A stretch of 64,000 nucleotides of DNA from Flavobacterium sp. LC2016-12 (GCF_015351595.1 NZ_JADKPT010000015.1:1-64000), one strand, 5' to 3'. Counted from the stretch's first letter, positions 15,918-24,809 are shown. The notes: generated from the letters alone by a model not told the origin. Made by a program: numbers and translations.

Positions 15918-18371
15918 ATGTCAAATCATAAAATACTTACTATTGACAATCTGTCACTTCAAGAATTTGATTCAGAAGCAGAATTAATTCCATTATTAAC
16001 ACCAGAAGACGAAGAGGAAATGAATAACGAAGAGCTTCCGCTTTCGTTACCAATTTTACCTTTACGTAATACTGTTTTATTTCCGGGAGTTGTTATTCCA
16101 ATTTCTGCCGGAAGAGATAAATCTATTAAACTAATAAATGATGCCAATGCTGGCGGAAAAATTATTGGTGTAGTTTCTCAAATTAATGAAGAAGATGAAG
16201 ATCCGTCTAAAGATGATATTCATAAAATTGGAACTGTTGCCAGAATTCTTCGTGTTTTAAAAATGCCTGACGGAAACGTTACTGTTATTTTGCAAGGAAA
16301 AAAACGTTTTGAAATTGATGAAGTAGTTTCAGAAGAACCTTATATTACTGCAACTATTAAAGAAGTTTCAGAAGAACGTCCTGATGAAAATGACACTGAG
16401 TTTACGGCAATCTTAGATTCTGTCAAAGAATTGGCTATTCAGATTATAAAAGAAAGCCCAAATATTCCATCAGAAGCTACATTTGCGATTAAAAACATTG
16501 AAAGCCAGTCGTTTTTAATCAATTTTGTTTCTTCTAATATGAATTTATCGGTAAAAGAAAAACAAGGCTTATTATCAATAAATGGACTAAAAGAGCGTGC
16601 TTTAGAAACATTGCGTTACATGAATGTGGAACTTCAAAAATTAGAATTGAAGAATGACATTCAGTCAAAAGTTCGTTTTGATTTAGATCAGCAACAGCGT
16701 GAATATTTCTTGCACCAACAGATGAAAACCATTCAGGAAGAATTGGGGGGTGTTTCGCAGGAAGAAGAAATGGACGAAATGGGGCAGAAGGCGAAAACCA
16801 AAAAATGGGACGAGAAAACGCAGAAACATTTCGAAAAAGAGCTATCTAAAATGCGTAGAATGAATCCGCAATCACCAGATTTTGGAATTCAGCGTAACTA
16901 TTTAGAGTTATTTTTAGAATTGCCTTGGGGTGAATACTCTAAAGATAAATTTGATTTAAAACATGCACAGAAGATTTTAGATAAAGATCATTTTGGACTT
17001 GAAGAAGTAAAGAAAAGAATGATTGAACATTTGGCTGTATTGAAGCTTCGTAACGATATGAAATCGCCAATTATTTGTTTGACAGGACCTCCGGGAGTCG
17101 GAAAAACATCTATTGGGCGTTCAGTTGCTGAGGCTCTTGGCCGTGAATATGTACGTATCTCTTTAGGAGGGTTGCGTGACGAAGCAGAAATTCGAGGACA
17201 CAGAAAAACATATATTGGTGCGATGCCAGGACGTATTATTCAAAGTTTAAAGAAAGCCGGAACCTCAAATCCTGTTTTTATTTTAGATGAAATTGATAAA
17301 TTGTCAAGCGGTAATAGTGGTGATCCGTCTTCAGCTTTATTAGAAGTTTTAGATCCGGAGCAAAACAATGCTTTTTATGATAATTTCCTTGAAATGGGAT
17401 TCGATTTGTCTAAAGTAATGTTTATCGCAACTTCAAATAATATGGCTACTATTCAGCCAGCGTTGCGTGACAGAATGGAAGTAATCAAAATGTCAGGCTA
17501 TACTATTGAAGAAAAAGTAGAAATTGCAAAAAGACATCTTTTTCCAAAACAATTAGAAGCACACGGATTAACATCTAAAGATTTAACCATTGGTAAAAAA
17601 CAATTAGAGAAAATTGTTGAAGGTTATACACGTGAATCCGGAGTTCGTAATTTAGAAACCAAAATAGCTCAGGTTATCCGTAATGCAGCAAAATCGGTTG
17701 CAATGGAAGAGGAGTACAATAAAAAAGTTACAGATGAAGATATTGTAACTGTTTTAGGTGTACCGAGATTAGAGCGTGATAAATATGAAAATAATGATGT
17801 TGCCGGCGTAGTTACAGGTTTAGCCTGGACAAGTGTGGGTGGTGATATTTTATTTATTGAATCCTTAATTTCTGAAGGAAAAGGGGCGTTGAGCATTACA
17901 GGAAATTTAGGTACTGTAATGAAAGAATCAGCTACTATTGCTTTGGAATATATTAAAGCTAATGCCAAAAAGTTAGGTTTAAATACAGAGTTGTTCCAAA
18001 AATACAATATTCATTTACACGTTCCTGAAGGAGCAACACCAAAAGACGGGCCGAGTGCAGGTATTGCGATGCTGACATCTTTAGTTTCTTTATTGACTCA
18101 AAAGAAAGTGAAGAAAAACCTGGCAATGACAGGTGAGATAACACTTCGTGGAAAAGTTTTACCTGTTGGAGGAATTAAAGAGAAAATCCTTGCTGCCAAA
18201 AGAGCTGGTATTAAGGAAATTATCTTATGTCATGAAAACAAAAACGATATTGATGAAATTAAAGCTGAATATTTAGAGGGTCTTACATTTCATTATGTTA
18301 AAGAAATGAGTGAAGTTTTAGCTTTAGCATTAACTGATCAGAACGTTAAAAATGCTAAGACATTGAAATAA
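15918..18371 (+). CDS. lon: ATP-dependent Lon protease
   Basis: An 817-residue cytoplasmic quality-control protease. The N-terminal LAN substrate-binding domain begins at about residue 40 ('LPLSLPILPLRNTVLFPG'). A coiled-coil linker, then the AAA+ module with Walker A 'GPPGVGKTS' and Walker B 'VFILDEIDKL', follow. The protease domain has the Ser-Lys dyad S713 in 'PKDGPSAG' and K756 in 'GGIKEKIL', 43 residues apart as in E. coli Lon. It is complete and of family length. A strong terminator follows, so it is likely transcribed alone. porQ and cmk follow, an order I recall from other Flavobacteriia. Confidence 0.96.
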   Translation: MSNHKILTIDNLSLQEFDSEAELIPLLTPEDEEEMNNEELPLSLPILPLRNTVLFPGVVIPISAGRDKSIKLINDANAGGKIIGVVSQINEEDEDPSKDDIHKIGTVARILRVLKMPDGNVTVILQGKKRFEIDEVVSEEPYITATIKEVSEERPDENDTEFTAILDSVKELAIQIIKESPNIPSEATFAIKNIESQSFLINFVSSNMNLSVKEKQGLLSINGLKERALETLRYMNVELQKLELKNDIQSKVRFDLDQQQREYFLHQQMKTIQEELGGVSQEEEMDEMGQKAKTKKWDEKTQKHFEKELSKMRRMNPQSPDFGIQRNYLELFLELPWGEYSKDKFDLKHAQKILDKDHFGLEEVKKRMIEHLAVLKLRNDMKSPIICLTGPPGVGKTSIGRSVAEALGREYVRISLGGLRDEAEIRGHRKTYIGAMPGRIIQSLKKAGTSNPVFILDEIDKLSSGNSGDPSSALLEVLDPEQNNAFYDNFLEMGFDLSKVMFIATSNNMATIQPALRDRMEVIKMSGYTIEEKVEIAKRHLFPKQLEAHGLTSKDLTIGKKQLEKIVEGYTRESGVRNLETKIAQVIRNAAKSVAMEEEYNKKVTDEDIVTVLGVPRLERDKYENNDVAGVVTGLAWTSVGGDILFIESLISEGKGALSITGNLGTVMKESATIALEYIKANAKKLGLNTELFQKYNIHLHVPEGATPKDGPSAGIAMLTSLVSLLTQKKVKKNLAMTGEITLRGKVLPVGGIKEKILAAKRAGIKEIILCHENKNDIDEIKAEYLEGLTFHYVKEMSEVLALALTDQNVKNAKTLK

Positions 18372-18396
18372 TTTTCAATTCAATTTCAATATTTAG

Positions 18397-18445
18397 AATC
18401 CCAAAATTCCAAACATCGTGCATTGGAAATTTGGGATTTTTTTAT
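18397..18445 (+). terminator. terminator after lon
   Basis: AATCCCAAAATTCCAA (18397-18412) pairs with TTGGAAATTTGGGATT (18423-18438) with one mismatch and is followed by a run of T. A long, strong hairpin. Confidence 0.75.
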
Positions 18446-18491
18446 TGGAATATATTTAAGGTTTAATTTTATTTTTGCTGTTATATAATTT

Positions 18492-18499
18492 TATATTTG
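18492..18499 (+). promoter_or_regulatory. promoter -7 box for porQ
   Basis: TATATTTG fits TAnnTTTG and lies 39 bases before the porQ ATG. A TTTG at 18474-18477 lies upstream, but the spacing of 14 is shorter than usual for a -33 element. Confidence 0.4.
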
Positions 18500-18537
18500 T
18501 ATTTGCGTTATTCCCATATAGGAATCGCCCCAAAAGC

Positions 18538-19557
18538 ATGTTAAAACGATTAGTTTTACTTTTTTTTATCTTGATTTGTTCGATTTCCTACGGGCAAATT
18601 GGAGGGAGGTACACCTATCAGTTTCTTAATTTAACCTCGTCACCAAGGCAGGCAGCGTTAGGAGGAGAGAACATAACAATTTATGATGAAGATGTTAATC
18701 AGGCGATGGCAAACCCTGCAGCTTTAAATGGAGATATGGACAATCATTTAGCAATGAATTATGGCAGTTATTATGGAGAAGCTTCGTATGGAACTGCTTC
18801 ATATGCTTACACCTATGATCGACACGTTCAGACTTTTTATGCAGGTGTAAGTTACGTTAATTACGGAACCTTTGAAGGTTATGACGAAAATGGTCAGTCA
18901 ACATCAGATTTCTCTGGAAGTGAAGGGGCTCTTTCTCTGGGCTACGCGTATAATATTCCCTTTACAAATGTTCATATTGGTGCCAATGCCAAGTTAATAA
19001 CTTCTACTTTAGAAAGTTATAATTCTGTTGGCGGAGCAATTGATGTGGGAATTATGTATCAAATTGAAAAAAATAATGTAAATTTGGCCTTAGTATTTCG
19101 TAATATTGGAACTCAGTTTACCACATATTCAGGAATACAGGAGAATTTACCGTTTGAAATAATTGCTGGTGTATCGCAAGAATTAGAACATGTTCCGCTT
19201 CGTTGGCATCTTTCCTTAGAAAATTTGCAACAATGGAATATCTCTTTTTCGAATCCTGTTAGGGGAGAAACCAATATTGATGGAACAACAAGTGAGGAAA
19301 AAGTTTCCTTTGTAAATAATGCTTTGCGACATGCTGTGTTTGGTGTTGAGCTTTTCCCAGGGAGAGCAGTCAATTTGCGATTAGGTTACAATTTTAGAAG
19401 GGCAGAAGAATTGAGAATAGATGAACAACGTAATTTCTCAGGGATTTCTTTAGGGTTTGGTCTGAAAATGAATCGTTTAAAATTTAACTATTCATATTCA
19501 CGATATACATTGGCAGCAAATACGAGTCTTTTTGGGTTAATTTTAAATTTTCAATAG
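18538..19557 (+). CDS. porQ: type IX secretion system protein PorQ
   Basis: A 339-residue outer-membrane beta-barrel protein of the PorQ/PorV-like family. The signal peptide is MLKRLVLLFFILICSISYGQ; the mature N-terminus reads 'GGRYTYQFLNLTSSPRQAALGG', the family signature. Alternating amphipathic strands fill the rest, ending 'SLFGLILNFQ' with a terminal aromatic-type residue pattern. In Porphyromonas, PorQ belongs to the attachment complex that anchors type IX substrates. The ATG at 18538 is chosen because upstream in-frame codons lie inside the promoter. No substrate with a clear type IX sorting domain was recognised in this window. L,D-transpeptidase-like genes follow 8 bases later. Confidence 0.9.
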   Translation: MLKRLVLLFFILICSISYGQIGGRYTYQFLNLTSSPRQAALGGENITIYDEDVNQAMANPAALNGDMDNHLAMNYGSYYGEASYGTASYAYTYDRHVQTFYAGVSYVNYGTFEGYDENGQSTSDFSGSEGALSLGYAYNIPFTNVHIGANAKLITSTLESYNSVGGAIDVGIMYQIEKNNVNLALVFRNIGTQFTTYSGIQENLPFEIIAGVSQELEHVPLRWHLSLENLQQWNISFSNPVRGETNIDGTTSEEKVSFVNNALRHAVFGVELFPGRAVNLRLGYNFRRAEELRIDEQRNFSGISLGFGLKMNRLKFNYSYSRYTLAANTSLFGLILNFQ

Positions 19558-19565
19558 GTAATTTT

Positions 19566-20165
19566 ATGAAGCTATTTTATCTAATTCTATTTTTTACAGC
19601 AGGTCTTTTTAATACCTCAAATCTTAATTTTAAAGATGAATCCCTTAGTGAAGTTGAAATCGAAAGAATCAACTATCACGTAAATACAGTAAGAGAAATG
19701 GTTTATGCCGGTCCTCAATACAATACTAAAATTGCTTTTTTAGTAGATATGAGAATTAAATCCGGAAAAAACAGATTCTTTGTTTATGATTTGGTAAATA
19801 ACAAAATTTTAGATCAGGGACTTGTAGCCCACGGTTCAGGCTCTGAAACAGGAATTAGAGGAGAACTTAAATTCAGTAATACACCAAATTCAAATTGCAC
19901 CTCATTAGGCAGATATTCTATCGAAAAATGTTACAAAGGAATATTCGGAAAAGCCTACCGCTTAAATGGATTAGATGAAAGTAATAATAATGCTTTAAAA
20001 AGAGCTATAGTGTTACATCATTATTCTGCAGTACCACTTGACGAACAAGATTATTATATTTCGAACAGCCATGGATGCCCAATGGTTAATGAAGAATTCT
20101 TTAAAAGAATCGAAAAAATAGTTGATAGTTCTAAATCGAAAATTATATTGGATATCTATTATTAG
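19566..20165 (+). CDS. YkuD_2-type L,D-transpeptidase-like protein, copy 1
   Basis: A 199-residue exported protein (signal-like MKLFYLILFFTAGLFNTS). It resembles the YkuD_2 murein L,D-transpeptidase catalytic family: 'FFVYDLVNNKIL' strand, 'AHGSGSETG' (89-96), 'TSLGRYSI' and the active-site segment 'SNSHGCPMV' with the putative nucleophile C171. The upstream histidine pair is H151/H152 in 'IVLHHYSAVP'. It would act on peptidoglycan in the periplasm. It starts 8 bases after porQ and is followed by a diverged tandem copy, so both probably read through from the porQ promoter. The substrate and real activity are not shown by sequence. Confidence 0.82.
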   Translation: MKLFYLILFFTAGLFNTSNLNFKDESLSEVEIERINYHVNTVREMVYAGPQYNTKIAFLVDMRIKSGKNRFFVYDLVNNKILDQGLVAHGSGSETGIRGELKFSNTPNSNCTSLGRYSIEKCYKGIFGKAYRLNGLDESNNNALKRAIVLHHYSAVPLDEQDYYISNSHGCPMVNEEFFKRIEKIVDSSKSKIILDIYY

Positions 20166-20216
20166 CCAGCCATTTTCATTTAGTTTTAATATTTATAATT
20201 TAATAACAAGTATCAT

Positions 20217-20819
20217 ATGAAGAAGATCTTAATCGTTTTTCTTATGATACTTTTTGTTTTTATAGGGTATGAAATTTTTTATAAAGACAATAAATATTAT
20301 TCATCTGCTACCGCAACAATTGAACTTAAGCATATAAATGAGGTTAAGAGGCTGATAGAAAGCAATAAAAAATACAATAAAAGAATTGCATTTTTTATTG
20401 ATATGAAAATACCGTCTTGTAAGAATCGTTTCTTTGTTTATGATTTAAAAACTAATAAAATTATAGATAAAGGCCTGGTTGCTCACGGTTCAGGATCCGA
20501 AACAGGGATTAAAGGAAAGTTGAAATTCAGTAATGTTCCCAATTCATTAAGTACTTCATTAGGTAAATATTATATTGGAAATTTCTATTACGGAAAGTTT
20601 GGGAAAGCCTATAAATTATACGGATTAGATAAAACCAATAGCAATGCATTTCATCGTGATATTGTTTTTCATTACTATTTTGATGTTCCATATCAAGAGC
20701 AAAAAGGATATATTTGCAACAGTTTTGGTTGCCCGATGGTCAATAAAAAATATTTTGAAAGAACGGCTAAAATAATTGACGGTTCTCAATCGAATATTGT
20801 TATGAGTATTTATTACTAA
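20217..20819 (+). CDS. YkuD_2-type L,D-transpeptidase-like protein, copy 2
   Basis: A 200-residue tandem paralogue of the previous gene, similar along its whole length after the N-terminus. The N-terminal hydrophobic stretch (3-20) lacks an obvious cleavage site, so it may be membrane-anchored. 'AHGSGSETGIKG' and 'STSLGKYYI' are kept. The active-site segment is 'CNSFGCPMV' with C172, but the histidine before Gly-Cys in copy 1 is phenylalanine here and the second histidine of the HH pair is tyrosine (H152 retained). YkuD_2 proteins often have a tryptophan at that place, so loss of activity cannot be concluded. cmk follows after 44 bases. Confidence 0.8.
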   Translation: MKKILIVFLMILFVFIGYEIFYKDNKYYSSATATIELKHINEVKRLIESNKKYNKRIAFFIDMKIPSCKNRFFVYDLKTNKIIDKGLVAHGSGSETGIKGKLKFSNVPNSLSTSLGKYYIGNFYYGKFGKAYKLYGLDKTNSNAFHRDIVFHYYFDVPYQEQKGYICNSFGCPMVNKKYFERTAKIIDGSQSNIVMSIYY

Positions 20820-20863
20820 CCGAAGAACTGAAAGACTTAAAATTAAATTTAAAATATAAAAAA

Positions 20864-21556
20864 TTGAAAAAAATAACAATTGCAATCGACGGGTTCTCGT
20901 CAACAGGAAAAAGCACTTTAGCAAAACAATTAGCAAAAGAGTTGGAATATGTTTATGTAGATACCGGAGCAATGTATCGTGCAGTAGCTTTCTTTGCAAT
21001 GCAGCATAACTTTATTGGAGCTGATTCTTTTGATAAAAAAGCACTTGTAGAAGCGTTGCCAAAAATTCAATTAGAGTTTAAATTTAATGCCGATTTAGGC
21101 TTTGCTGAAATGTACCTGAACGGTGAAAACGTAGAGAAACAAATCAGAACTATTGAAGTTTCTAATTACGTAAGCAAAGTGGCTGAAGTTTCTGAAGTAC
21201 GTTCTAAATTAGTAGAACAACAGCAGGAAATGGGTAAAAACAAAGCGATCGTAATGGATGGAAGAGATATAGGAACTGTCGTTTTTCCAGATGCAGAATT
21301 AAAAATATTTATGACCGCAAGTGCTGAGACTCGTGCCCAAAGACGTTTTGATGAACTACAGCAAAAAGGTAACGATGTTTCTTATGAAGATGTTTTAAAG
21401 AATGTGATGGAAAGAGATTATATAGATACACATCGGGAAGATTCTCCTCTAATCATTGCCGATGATGCTATTGAAATTGATAATTCTTACCTAACGAGAG
21501 AAGAACAATTTGCAGCAGTTTTGGAATTGATAACTGACGTTGTTAAAACGGTATAA
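20864..21556 (+). CDS. cmk: cytidylate kinase
   Basis: A 230-residue (d)CMP kinase of pyrimidine nucleotide metabolism. The P-loop is 'GFSSTGKST' (10-18), the CMP-binding segment 'YVDTGAMYRAV' is at about 31-41, and 'VMDGRDIGTVVFPDAELKIF' near 126-145 is the family signature. The lid segment 'RAQRRFDELQQKG' follows. Translation starts at a TTG codon: no in-frame ATG lies between it and the P-loop, and the residues after it (KKITIAIDG) are the usual start of the protein in relatives. Known neighbours porQ upstream and rpsA downstream are both present here but separated by other genes. Confidence 0.94.
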   Translation: MKKITIAIDGFSSTGKSTLAKQLAKELEYVYVDTGAMYRAVAFFAMQHNFIGADSFDKKALVEALPKIQLEFKFNADLGFAEMYLNGENVEKQIRTIEVSNYVSKVAEVSEVRSKLVEQQQEMGKNKAIVMDGRDIGTVVFPDAELKIFMTASAETRAQRRFDELQQKGNDVSYEDVLKNVMERDYIDTHREDSPLIIADDAIEIDNSYLTREEQFAAVLELITDVVKTV

Positions 21557-21624
21557 TTTTTTGCAGATATCATTTTTAATGGTAGTTTTACCGCTTCATT
21601 TTATTTAAAAGACAATTTCATCAT

Positions 21625-23001
21625 ATGGGAATTAAAAACAGATTGATTGTAATGAGTTTTCTTCAGTTTTTTGTTTGGGGAGCGTGGCTTATTACTATTG
21701 GGAATTATTGGTTTGGAACTAAAAATTGGGAAGGAACTCAATTTGGTCTTGTTTTCGGAACCATGGGAATTGCTTCTTTATTTATGCCTACCTTAACAGG
21801 GATTATTGCGGACCGTTGGGTAAATGCCGAAAAATTGTATGGTTTTTTACATATTGCTTATGCGGTAGTTTTGTTTGGAATTGCACAGGTTACTACACCA
21901 GATACTTTTATTGCCGTAATGCTTATTGCTATGTGTTGTTATATGCCGACAATTGCTTTGAGTAACTCCATTTCTTATACTTCATTAAAGTTAAATGATA
22001 AAAATATTGTAAAAGATTTTCCACCTATTAGAGTTTGGGGAACAATAGGTTTTATTGTTGCAATGTGGATTACAAATTTAAGTGGAAGTAAAGCGACTGA
22101 ATACCAGTTTTATATTGCTGGTGTTGGTGCTTTGATTCTTGGGATTTATGCATTCACATTACCAAAATGTGAACCACAGCGTTTAACAAAAGAAAATGCT
22201 TCATGGGTTGAAACTTTGGGTCTTGAAGCGTTTAAATTATTTGGGAATTACAAAATGGCTTTGTTTTTTGTTTTCTCTATGTTTTTAGGAGGTGCATTGC
22301 AATTGACAAATGCTTATGGAGATGTATTCTTAGATGAGTTCAAACATTTTCCGAAATATGCAGATTCATTCGTAATTGAATATTCGACAATCATTATGTC
22401 GATTTCTCAGGTTTCTGAAACTTTGTTTATTTTGGCAATTCCGTTTTTCTTAAGACGTTTTGGAATTAAACAGGTAATGTTGATTTCTATGTTGGCTTGG
22501 GTATTACGTTTCGGATTATTTGCTTTTGGAGATCCTGTAACTGGTTTATGGATGATTATTTTGTCTTGTATCGTTTACGGAATGGCATTTGACTTTTTTA
22601 ATATTTCAGGATCATTATTTGTAGAAAGTAATACGGATTCTAAAATACGTTCTTCTGCACAAGGATTGTTCATGATGATGACCAATGGAGTAGGAGCAGT
22701 TTTAGGAAGTTTGACTTCAGGTTGGGCAATTGATAGATTTTTCACAAAATCTTTTAGTAATACAATCGAGTTGTCTGGATTTTTGCAAACCGAAACTACA
22801 AATCCTAAAATGTTAGAATTTGTAAAAAGTCAGGGAAATTCAGTTTCTCCGGAAGGAATTTTTAGCAATCCAATTTTAATGAAAGACTGGCATACGATCT
22901 GGTTATCATTTGCGGCTTATGCTTTGGTTATTGCAATTGCTTTTGCTGTTTTGTTTAAGCATAAACATGATCCTAAGGAATTGGAGAATTTGAGTCACTA
23001 A
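21625..23001 (+). CDS. nucleoside permease (NHS family MFS)
   Basis: A 458-residue membrane protein with about 12 hydrophobic helices. The start 'NRLIVMSFLQFFVWGAWLITIGNY' split and the 'FMPTLTGIIADRW' loop match the nucleoside:H+ symporter family that includes NupG and XapB. 'PPIRVWGTIGFIVAMW' is a second conserved stretch. It probably imports nucleosides across the inner membrane by proton symport; the exact nucleoside cannot be told. It lies 68 bases after cmk, which fits a nucleotide-salvage link but may be chance. Repeat hairpins follow the stop and may end transcription. Confidence 0.88.
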   Translation: MGIKNRLIVMSFLQFFVWGAWLITIGNYWFGTKNWEGTQFGLVFGTMGIASLFMPTLTGIIADRWVNAEKLYGFLHIAYAVVLFGIAQVTTPDTFIAVMLIAMCCYMPTIALSNSISYTSLKLNDKNIVKDFPPIRVWGTIGFIVAMWITNLSGSKATEYQFYIAGVGALILGIYAFTLPKCEPQRLTKENASWVETLGLEAFKLFGNYKMALFFVFSMFLGGALQLTNAYGDVFLDEFKHFPKYADSFVIEYSTIIMSISQVSETLFILAIPFFLRRFGIKQVMLISMLAWVLRFGLFAFGDPVTGLWMIILSCIVYGMAFDFFNISGSLFVESNTDSKIRSSAQGLFMMMTNGVGAVLGSLTSGWAIDRFFTKSFSNTIELSGFLQTETTNPKMLEFVKSQGNSVSPEGIFSNPILMKDWHTIWLSFAAYALVIAIAFAVLFKHKHDPKELENLSH

Positions 23002-23010
23002 TAATATAGA

Positions 23011-23090
23011 TTTTTGTCAAAGTTTTAAACTTTGACAAAGATGATTACACATAGTAAACTCGACAGTTTTTTAAAACCTGTCGGGTTTGT
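23011..23090 (+). repeat. double-hairpin direct repeat, copy 1
   Basis: It holds two hairpins: TTTGTCAAAG-ttttaaa-CTTTGACAAA (23013-23039) and the imperfect ACTCGACAG...CCTGTCGGGTT (about 23057-23087). Copy 2 lies at 24400-24480, directly after the next gene, in the same orientation. The second hairpin followed by T-rich DNA could terminate transcription of the permease gene. Confidence 0.7.
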
Positions 23091-23153
23091 TGTTTCTGTA
23101 GCATTCTGTTTCAAGTAAAAACTATAACTTAGTAATTCATTTTTAAAACTTTA

Positions 23154-24398
23154 ATGATGCAGAGATTTAGATTATTTGTTTTGCTTTTGATTGGAGTTTC
23201 TGGTTTTGCACAAACTAAGGTTTTGTACAATCGAAGTATTGAAGCATATAAAAGCAAAGATTATGTTTTGTTTTTGAAGTTGGCTAAACAGTTGGACAGT
23301 ATCCGGCCAACGCATCCTGCATATACTTATAATTTGGCATCAGCTTATTCTTTAAATGGTAAAATTGAAGAGGCTTTATCGGTTTTAAAAAAGATTATTC
23401 TGGCAAATAATACTATTGCTTTTGAAGATGATGCTGATTTTGAATCTATTAAAAAAGAGAAAGGTTTTAAAGATTTATTAGATTTGAAAGTTTCACAATC
23501 AAAAATAATTGAAACTTCTGTAGAGAAAATAAGGCTTTCTGAAAAAGATCTACATCCGGAAGGATTGCTTTATTTACAGAAACGCAAACTTTGGCTGGTA
23601 TCGAGTATTCGCAATAAGAAGATTGTTTCTTTTGATGAAAATGGAAAATGTTCTGATTGGTTTACCGAATGTTCTTATTCGGTTTTTGCTTTAAAAACTG
23701 ATTCGGATGAAAAATATCTTTGGGTTGCCTGCTCAGCGATTCCTGAAATGAAAGGTTTTTCCAAAGAAATTGATGGAAAAAGCGAAATTTTGAAAATTGA
23801 AATTGCCACGAAAAAATTAGTAAATCGTTATACTGTTGATGGAAATCATGTTTTTGGAGATTTGATTGTGATTAAAAATAATGATATATATATTTCAGAT
23901 AGTGCCGAACCGATTATTTATAAAATTGAAAACGAGAATTTAGTTGTTTGGAAAGATTTGCGAAAAGAAGCTTTTAATCTCCAAGGAATTGCTTTGAATA
24001 AAAGTGAATCGAAATTGTTTGTTGCTGATTATTTGAAAGGGATTATTTCTATTGATATAAAGTCTCAAAAAGGAAACTGGCTAGAATTTCCGGAAGAAGC
24101 TTCTAAAAAGGGAATTGACGGATTGGTTTTTTCTAAGAATTCGTTATTTGCGATTCAGAATGGAGTAGTGCCAATTCGAATTGTACGCTATAATTTGAAT
24201 GAAACCCAAACTAAAATAACTGATTTTAAGGTTTTGGATAATAATAGAAAAGAATATAATGAACCTGCATTGGCGACCTTGGTTAAAAACAAAATGTATT
24301 TCTTTGCCAATTCGCCTTGGAAGTTTTATGATAAAGATTTTCAATTGGATGAAAGTAAATTTGAAAATCCGAAGTTGTTTGAGCTTGAGCTACAGTAA
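23154..24398 (+). CDS. secreted TPR plus beta-propeller (SMP-30-like) protein
   Basis: A 414-residue protein with signal peptide MMQRFRLFVLLLIGVSGFAQ. Residues 20-90 form TPR-like helices ('AYTYNLASAYSLNGKIEEALSVL'). From about 120 onward a six-bladed propeller is suggested by recurring 'HPEGLLYLQKRKLWLVSS', 'NNDIYISDSAEPIIYKIE' and 'LQGIALNKSESKLFVADY' strands, resembling SMP-30/gluconolactonase or NHL folds. It may bind a sugar lactone or act as a scaffold; metal ligands cannot be assigned with confidence. It sits alone between two copies of a direct repeat, unlike its neighbours, and interrupts the usual cmk-rpsA vicinity. Confidence 0.78.
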   Translation: MMQRFRLFVLLLIGVSGFAQTKVLYNRSIEAYKSKDYVLFLKLAKQLDSIRPTHPAYTYNLASAYSLNGKIEEALSVLKKIILANNTIAFEDDADFESIKKEKGFKDLLDLKVSQSKIIETSVEKIRLSEKDLHPEGLLYLQKRKLWLVSSIRNKKIVSFDENGKCSDWFTECSYSVFALKTDSDEKYLWVACSAIPEMKGFSKEIDGKSEILKIEIATKKLVNRYTVDGNHVFGDLIVIKNNDIYISDSAEPIIYKIENENLVVWKDLRKEAFNLQGIALNKSESKLFVADYLKGIISIDIKSQKGNWLEFPEEASKKGIDGLVFSKNSLFAIQNGVVPIRIVRYNLNETQTKITDFKVLDNNRKEYNEPALATLVKNKMYFFANSPWKFYDKDFQLDESKFENPKLFELELQ

Positions 24399-24399
24399 A

Positions 24400-24480
24400 T
24401 CTTTGTCAAAGTTTAAAACTTTGACAAAGATAGTTGCGCATCGTATACCCGACAGGTTTTTTAAAATCTGTCGGGTTTGT
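24400..24480 (+). repeat. double-hairpin direct repeat, copy 2
   Basis: TTTGTCAAAG-tttaaaa-CTTTGACAAA (24402-24428) is followed by ACCCGACAG...CTGTCGGGT (24447-24476), nearly identical to 23011-23090. It lies immediately after the propeller gene stop and probably acts as its terminator. Confidence 0.7.
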
Positions 24481-24527
24481 TTTTAATTTAAAGTTAAAGG
24501 TTTTAAAAACAACTATTCGTTCTTGTC

Positions 24528-24602
24528 TAGCCCCGATAGAAGCGGTATTCTTTTTTGCTTTTTCTGCAAAAAAGATACAAGTGGATAGCGGGACTGAACG
24601 CC
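24528..24602 (+). repeat. dispersed intergenic repeat (hairpin family)
   Basis: The element runs TAGCCCCGATAGAAGCGG...GGATAGCGGGACTGAACGCC with an internal hairpin TCTTTTTTGC/GCAAAAAAGA. A reverse-orientation member lies at 26786-26865 and a degraded one at 290-363. From memory this family is widespread between genes of Flavobacterium. The rest of 24481-24660 shows nothing else. Confidence 0.65.
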
Positions 24603-24660
24603 TTAAAAAATCTAAAATCTTCTGCTCCTGAACAATTGGCTGATAATCATTTAGAATTGT

Positions 24661-24691
24661 TTTGCTATTACAAATATTTGTATTAATTTTG
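24661..24691 (+). promoter_or_regulatory. rpsA promoter (-33 and -7 boxes)
   Basis: TTTG at 24661-24664 and TAATTTTG at 24684-24691 are separated by 19 bases, a near-ideal Bacteroidota promoter. Transcription should start near 24698, giving a leader of about 110 bases before the ATG of rpsA. Confidence 0.75.
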
Positions 24692-24748
24692 CAAACCTTT
24701 TGGCAAAGAAGAGTTTCCTTTAGGTATCAACTATTTATGTAAAACAAC

Positions 24749-24791
24749 TTCTGTTTTTTCTACTGCTTTATGAAACTCGAGGAAAACAGAA
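24749..24791 (+). promoter_or_regulatory. stem-loop in the rpsA leader
   Basis: TTCTGTTTT (24749-24757) pairs perfectly with AAAACAGAA (24783-24791) around a 25-base loop, ending 18 bases before the ATG. In E. coli, S1 represses its own mRNA through leader structure; an equivalent role here is inference. Confidence 0.45.
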
Positions 24792-24809
24792 TACAAATTT
24801 TTTATCAGC

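Noticed and set aside
17669..18007. 112-codon minus-strand frame inside lon
   Set aside because: Shadow of the well-conserved Lon protease domain, no homology recognised.
24434..24631. 65-codon frame across the repeats before rpsA
   Set aside because: It runs through two hairpin repeats and has no signal of translation or family resemblance.
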